Assembly (NCBI GenBank): GCA_964017155.1
Contig: OZ024861.1
Span: 18,087,453 to 18,151,452, forward strand
Reading direction: 5' to 3'
Length of the DNA: 64,000 nt
Source: Oasisia sp. SBJ-2009
Taxonomy: Eukaryota; Annelida; Polychaeta; Sabellida; Siboglinidae
Shown here: positions 59,847 to 64,000 of the stretch, in pieces
Position numbering within the stretch: the first letter of the stretch is position 1
Layout of the letters: each line of letters begins with the position of its first letter
Translations under genes and position numbers: made by a program
Notes under the pieces: generated by a model
The model's input: the letters and a program-made list of their open reading frames with translations, nothing else
What the model was told of the DNA's origin: nothing
Databases searched by the model: none

Positions 59847-61697
59847 GTGACAGCAAACACAGAACGACTATCACAACAAACATGGCAGAACCATCACAGC
59901 AAAAACAACATGACCATCACAACAAACGCAGCGCAACCATCGCAGCAAACACACCACAACAGTCACAGCAAACACAGCACAACCATCACAGCAAACACAC
60001 CACAACCATCACAGCAAACACAGCACAACCATCACAGCAAACACAGCACAACCATCACAGCAAACACAACACAACCATCACAACAAACACACCACAACCA
60101 TCACAACAAACACACCACAACCATCACAGCAAACACACCACAACCATCACAGCAAACACACCACAACCATCACAGCAAACACAGCACAACCATCACAGCA
60201 AACACAGCACAACCATCACAGCAAACACAACACAACCATCACAACAAACACACCACAACCATCACAGCAAACACACCACAACCATCACAGCAAACACACC
60301 ACAACCATCACAGCAAACACACCACAACCATCACAACACAACCATCACAGCAAACACACCACAACCATCACAGCAAACACACGACAACCATCACAGCAAA
60401 CACACCACAACCATCACAACACAACCATCACAGCAAACACACCACAACCATCACAGCAAACACAGCACAACCATCACAGCAAACACAGCACAATCATCAC
60501 AGCACAACCATCACAGCAAACACAGCACAACCATCACAGCAAACACAGCACAACCATCACAGCAAACACAACACCACAACCACCACAGCAAACACACCAC
60601 AACCATCACAGCAAACACACCACAGCCATCACAACACAACCATCACAGCAAACACACCACAACCATTACAGCAAACACAGCACAACCATCACAGCACAAC
60701 CATCACAGCAAACACACCACAACCATCACAGCAAACACAGCACAACCATCACAGCAAACACAGCACAACCATCACAGCAAACACAGCACAACCATCACAG
60801 CAAACACAACACAACCATCACAGCAAACACAGCATAACCATCACAGCAAACACAGCGCAACCATCACAGCACAACAATCACAGCAAACACAGCACAACCA
60901 TCACAGCAAACACAACACAACCATCACAGTAAACACAGCACAACCATCATCAAATCAAACACAGCACAACCATCACAGCAAACACAGCACAACCATCACA
61001 GCAAACACAGCATAACCATCACAGCAAACACAGCGCAACCATCACAGCAAACACAGCATAACCATCACCGCAAACACAGCACAACCATCACAGCAAACAC
61101 AACACAACCATCACAGCAAACACAGCATAACCATCACAGCAAACACAGCGCAACCATCACAGCAAACACAGCACAACAATCACAGCAAACACAGCACAAC
61201 CATCACAGCAAACACAGCACAACCACCACAGCAAACACAACACAACCATCACAGCAAACACAGCATAACCATCACAGCAAACACAGCGCAACCATCACAG
61301 CAAACACAGCACAACAATCACAGCAAACACAGCGCAACCATCACAGCAAACACAGAACAACAATCACAGCAAACACAGCACAACCATCACAGCAAACACA
61401 ACACAACCATCACAGCAAACACAGCACAACCATCACAGCAAACACAGCACAACCATCACAGCAAACACAGCACAACCATCACAGCAAACACAGCATAACC
61501 ATCACAGCAAACACAGCGCAACCATCACAGCAAACACACCACAACCATCACAGCAAGCACAACACAACCATCACAGCAAACACAGCACAACCATCACAAC
61601 AAACACAACACAACAATCACAACAAACACGCACAACCATAACAGCAAACACAGCATAACCATCACAGCAAACACAGCACAACCATCACAGCATAACC
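59847..61697. repeat. A2 block (1,851 bp), cycle IV
   Basis: It matches the cycle III A2 block, including the 9-bp loss near 60871. It is 3 bp longer because of an irregular stretch CATCATCAAATCAAAC at 60945-60960, which fits no other monomer in the window. AACCATAACAGC lies near 61636. Confidence 0.9.
60945..60960. repeat. Irregular monomer (complex 3-bp net insertion)
   Basis: The cycle III copy reads CATCACAGCAAAC at the matching place, while here the sequence is CATCATCAAATCAAAC. This is the only length difference I noticed between the two 11-kb copies. Confidence 0.85.
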
Positions 61698-62322
61698 GTG
61701 ACAGCAAACACAGCACGACTATCACAACAAACATGGCACAACCATCACAGCAAAAACAACATGACCATCACAACAAACGCAGCGCAACCATCGCAGCAAA
61801 CACACCACAACAGTCACAGCAAACACAGCACAACCATCACAGCAAACACAGCACAACCGTCACAGCAAACACAGCACAACCATCACAGCAAACACAGTAT
61901 AACCATGACAGCAAGCATAGCACAACCATCACAGCAAACACACCACAACCATCACAGCAAACACACCACAACCATCACAGCAAACACACCACAACCATCA
62001 CAGCAAACACAGCACAACCATCACAGCAAACACAGCACAACCATCACAGCAAACACAACACAACCATCACAACAAACACACCACAACCATCACAGCAAAC
62101 ACACCACAACCATCACAGCAAACACACCACAACCATCACAGCAAACACACCACAACCATCACAACACAACCATCACAGCAAACACACCACAACCATCACA
62201 GCAAACACACGACAACCATCACAGCAAACACAACACAACAATCACAACAAACACGCACAACCATCACAGCAAACACAGCATAACCATCACAGCAAACACA
62301 GCACAACCATCACAGCATAACC
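61698..62322. repeat. D1 block (625 bp), cycle IV
   Basis: The class D anchor is followed by CAGTATAACCATGAC near 61894, as in the D1 blocks at 15093 and 50612. Confidence 0.9.
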
Positions 62323-63306
62323 GTGACAGCAAACACAGCACGACTATCACAACAAACATGGCACAACCATCACAGCAAAAACAACATGACCATCACAACA
62401 AACGCAGCGCAACCATCGCAGCAAACACACCACAACAGTCACAGCAAACACAGCACAACCATCACAGCAAACACAGCACAACCGTCACAGCAAACACAGC
62501 ACAACCATCACAGCAAACACAGTATAACCATCACAGCAAGCATAGCACAACCATCACAGCAAACACACCACAACCATCACAGCAAACACACCACAACCAT
62601 CACAGCAAACACACCACAACCATCACAGCAAACACAGCACAACCATCACAGCAAACACAGCACAACCATCACAGCAAACACAACACAACCATCACAACAA
62701 ACACACCACAACCATCACAGCAAACACACCACAACCATCACAGCAAGCACACCACAACCATCACAGCAAACACACCACAACCATCACAACACAACCATCA
62801 CAGCAAACACACCACAACCATCACAGCAAACACACGACAACCATCACAACACAACCATCACAGCAAACACACCACAACCATCACAGCAAACACAGCACAA
62901 CCATCACAGCAAACACAGCACAACCATCACAGCACAACCATCACAGCAAACACAGCACAACCATCACAGCAAACACAGCACAACCATCACAGCAAACACA
63001 ACACCACAACCACCACAGCAAACACACCACAACCATCACAGCAAACACACCACAACCATCACAACACAACCATCACAGCAAACACACCACAACCATTACA
63101 GCAAACACAGCACAACCATCACAGCACAACCATCACAGCAAACACACCACAACCATCACAGCAAACACAGCACAACCATCAAAGCAAACACAGCACAACC
63201 ATCACAGCAAACACAGCATAACCATCACAGCAAACACAGCGCAACCATCACAGCAAACACAGCATAACCATCACAGCAAACACAGCACAACCATCACAGC
63301 ATAACC
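62323..63306. repeat. D2 block (984 bp), cycle IV
   Basis: The class D anchor leads to E at 984 bp. It lacks the CATCAGAGC and CATAGCAATCAC changes of the 40154 and 51237 blocks, so the 11,083-bp duplication ends before about 62.6 kb. A private CATCAAAGC is at 63182. Confidence 0.9.
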
Positions 63307-64000
63307 GTGACAGCAAACACAGCACGACTATCACAACAAACATGGCACAACCATCACAGCAAAAACAACATGACCATCACACCAAACGCAGCGCAACCAT
63401 CGCAGCAAACACACCACAACAGTCACAGCAAACACAGTATAACCATCACAGCAAGCATAGCACAACCATCACAGCAAACACACCACAACCATCACAGCAA
63501 ACACACCACAACCATCACAGCAAACACACCACAACCATCACAGCAGACACAGCACAACCATCACAGCAAACACAGCACAACCATCACAGCAAACACAACA
63601 CAACCATCACAACAAACACACCACAACCATCACAGCAAACACACCACAACCATCACAGCAAACACACCACAACCATCACAGCAAACACACCACAACCATC
63701 ACAACACAACCATCACAGCAAACACACCACAACCATCACAGCAAACACACGACAACCATCACAGCAAACACACCACAACCATCACAACACAACCACCACA
63801 GCAAACACACCACAACCATCACAGCAAACACAGCACAACCATCACAGCAAACACAGCACAATCATCACAGCACAACCATCACAGCAAACACAGCACAACC
63901 ATCACAGCAAACACAGCACAACCATCACAGCAAACACAACACCACAACCACCACAGCAAACACACCACAACCATCACAGCAAACACACCACAGCCATCAC
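63307..64000. repeat. E block (partial, cut by window end), cycle IV
   Basis: The class E anchor with CACACCAAACGC near 63382 is intact, and the first 694 bp are visible. Private changes include AGCAGACAC at 63546 and AACCACCACAGC at 63796. Confidence 0.88.

Larger units (their letters stand above)
51237..62322. repeat. 11,083-bp tandem duplication, right copy (11,086 bp)
   Basis: It has the same block order and the same rare variants as the left copy. It is 3 bp longer through the irregular monomer at 60945-60960. I compared marker positions and reading-frame patterns rather than every base, so overall identity is not measured. Confidence 0.85.
1..64000. repeat. 23-bp minisatellite/satellite array spanning the window
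   Basis: Every part of the window reads as tandem copies of a 23-bp monomer: core ACAACCATCACAGC followed by AAACACAGC. Frequent monomer variants differ at the junction dinucleotide (GCAC, GCGC, GCAT, ACAC or CCAC before AACC) and in CAGC versus CAAC. Shortened 14-bp monomers lacking the 9-bp half are scattered throughout, as in CATCACAGCACAACC and CATCACAACACAACC. The + strand is almost free of G and T, with no G run longer than two. No unique DNA interrupts the array and both window ends lie inside it, so its true length is unknown. No known satellite name is assigned because I do not recognise the monomer. Confidence 0.98.

Noticed and set aside
1040..63267. Dozens of long + strand open frames (147 to 589 codons) rich in His, Thr, Gln, Asn and Ser
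   Set aside because: They arise because the monomer lacks stops in all forward frames. Overlapping frames encode the same cyclic peptide, many begin only at GTG in CCGTGAC, and their ends depend on single repeat variants. There is no promoter, signal peptide or non-repeat domain. I do not call them genes.
1..64000. CRISPR array
   Set aside because: The 23-bp units are contiguous with no unique spacers, no leader and no cas genes, and the higher-order blocks are themselves repeats.
1..64000. Telomere or subtelomere repeat
   Set aside because: The G/T-rich strand resembles telomeric composition, but there is no TTAGGG, TTTAGGG or similar short motif, G runs do not exceed two, and the unit is 23 bp.
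1..64000. G-quadruplex-forming array on the minus strand
   Set aside because: Only GG dinucleotides occur, spaced about 23 bp apart, too short and too far apart for standard quadruplexes.
1..64000. Transposon-derived array with terminal repeats or target-site duplications
   Set aside because: No transposase, inverted termini or non-repeat flank is visible, and both window ends lie inside the array.
1..64000. Assignment to a named satellite family or species
   Set aside because: I do not recognise the monomer, and composition alone does not identify a taxon. A database search with the monomer and anchor would be needed.

Overview
The whole 64,000-base window is one uninterrupted tandem-repeat (minisatellite/satellite) array. 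I found no unique sequence, protein gene, RNA gene, transposon, CRISPR array or recognisable regulatory site. The monomer is 23 bp: a 14-bp core ACAACCATCACAGC followed by a 9-bp half AAACACAGC. Monomers lacking the 9-bp half (14 bp) are interspersed. The + strand is extremely A/C-rich (11 A, 9 C, 2 G and 1 T in the consensus), so the other strand is G/T-rich. An array this long, with nested higher-order structure, points to a eukaryotic nuclear genome, probably assembled from long reads. Nothing identifies the species.

Above the monomer there is a clear hierarchy. A variant-rich anchor of about 125 bp (key pieces CCGTGACAGC, CGACTATCACAACAAACATGG, AAACGCAGCGCAACC and CATCGCAGC) occurs 37 times in full and 3 times truncated. 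Diagnostic bases sort the anchors into five classes, here called A to E. The anchors cut the array into blocks that follow a strict order: B1-A1-B2-A2-D1-D2-E. B is followed by A at exactly 1,710 bp in all eight cases. D1 is followed by D2 at 625 bp in all three cases. D2 is followed by a full E at 984 bp in all five cases, or by a truncated E whose ATG lies 906 bp on in three cases. The sum 1710+2917+1710+1848+625+984+1289 is 11,083 bp, which is the super-repeat seen at 42427-53509.

Layout: 1-1039 is a B1 tail; 1040-4597 is an A1/E hybrid; 4598-25210 is cycle I, with an internal 2,292-bp duplication and inserted C-D2 modules; 25211-42426 is cycle II, with C-D2 modules amplified at a 3,864-bp period; 42427-53509 is cycle III, the plain 11,083-bp form; 53510-64000 is cycle IV, incomplete. 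Private mutations at offset 11,083 show that about 40.2-51.2 kb and 51.2-62.3 kb are a very recent tandem duplication, or an assembly duplication.

Many long + strand reading frames exist, but they follow from the monomer. It has no stop codon in any forward frame, and because 23 is not a multiple of 3, each frame reads the same 23-residue cycle (HNHHSKHSTTIT then ANTAQPSQQTQ). I do not annotate them as genes. Block names, boundaries and the duplication history are my own inference from reading the sequence; a dot plot and alignment would confirm or correct them.
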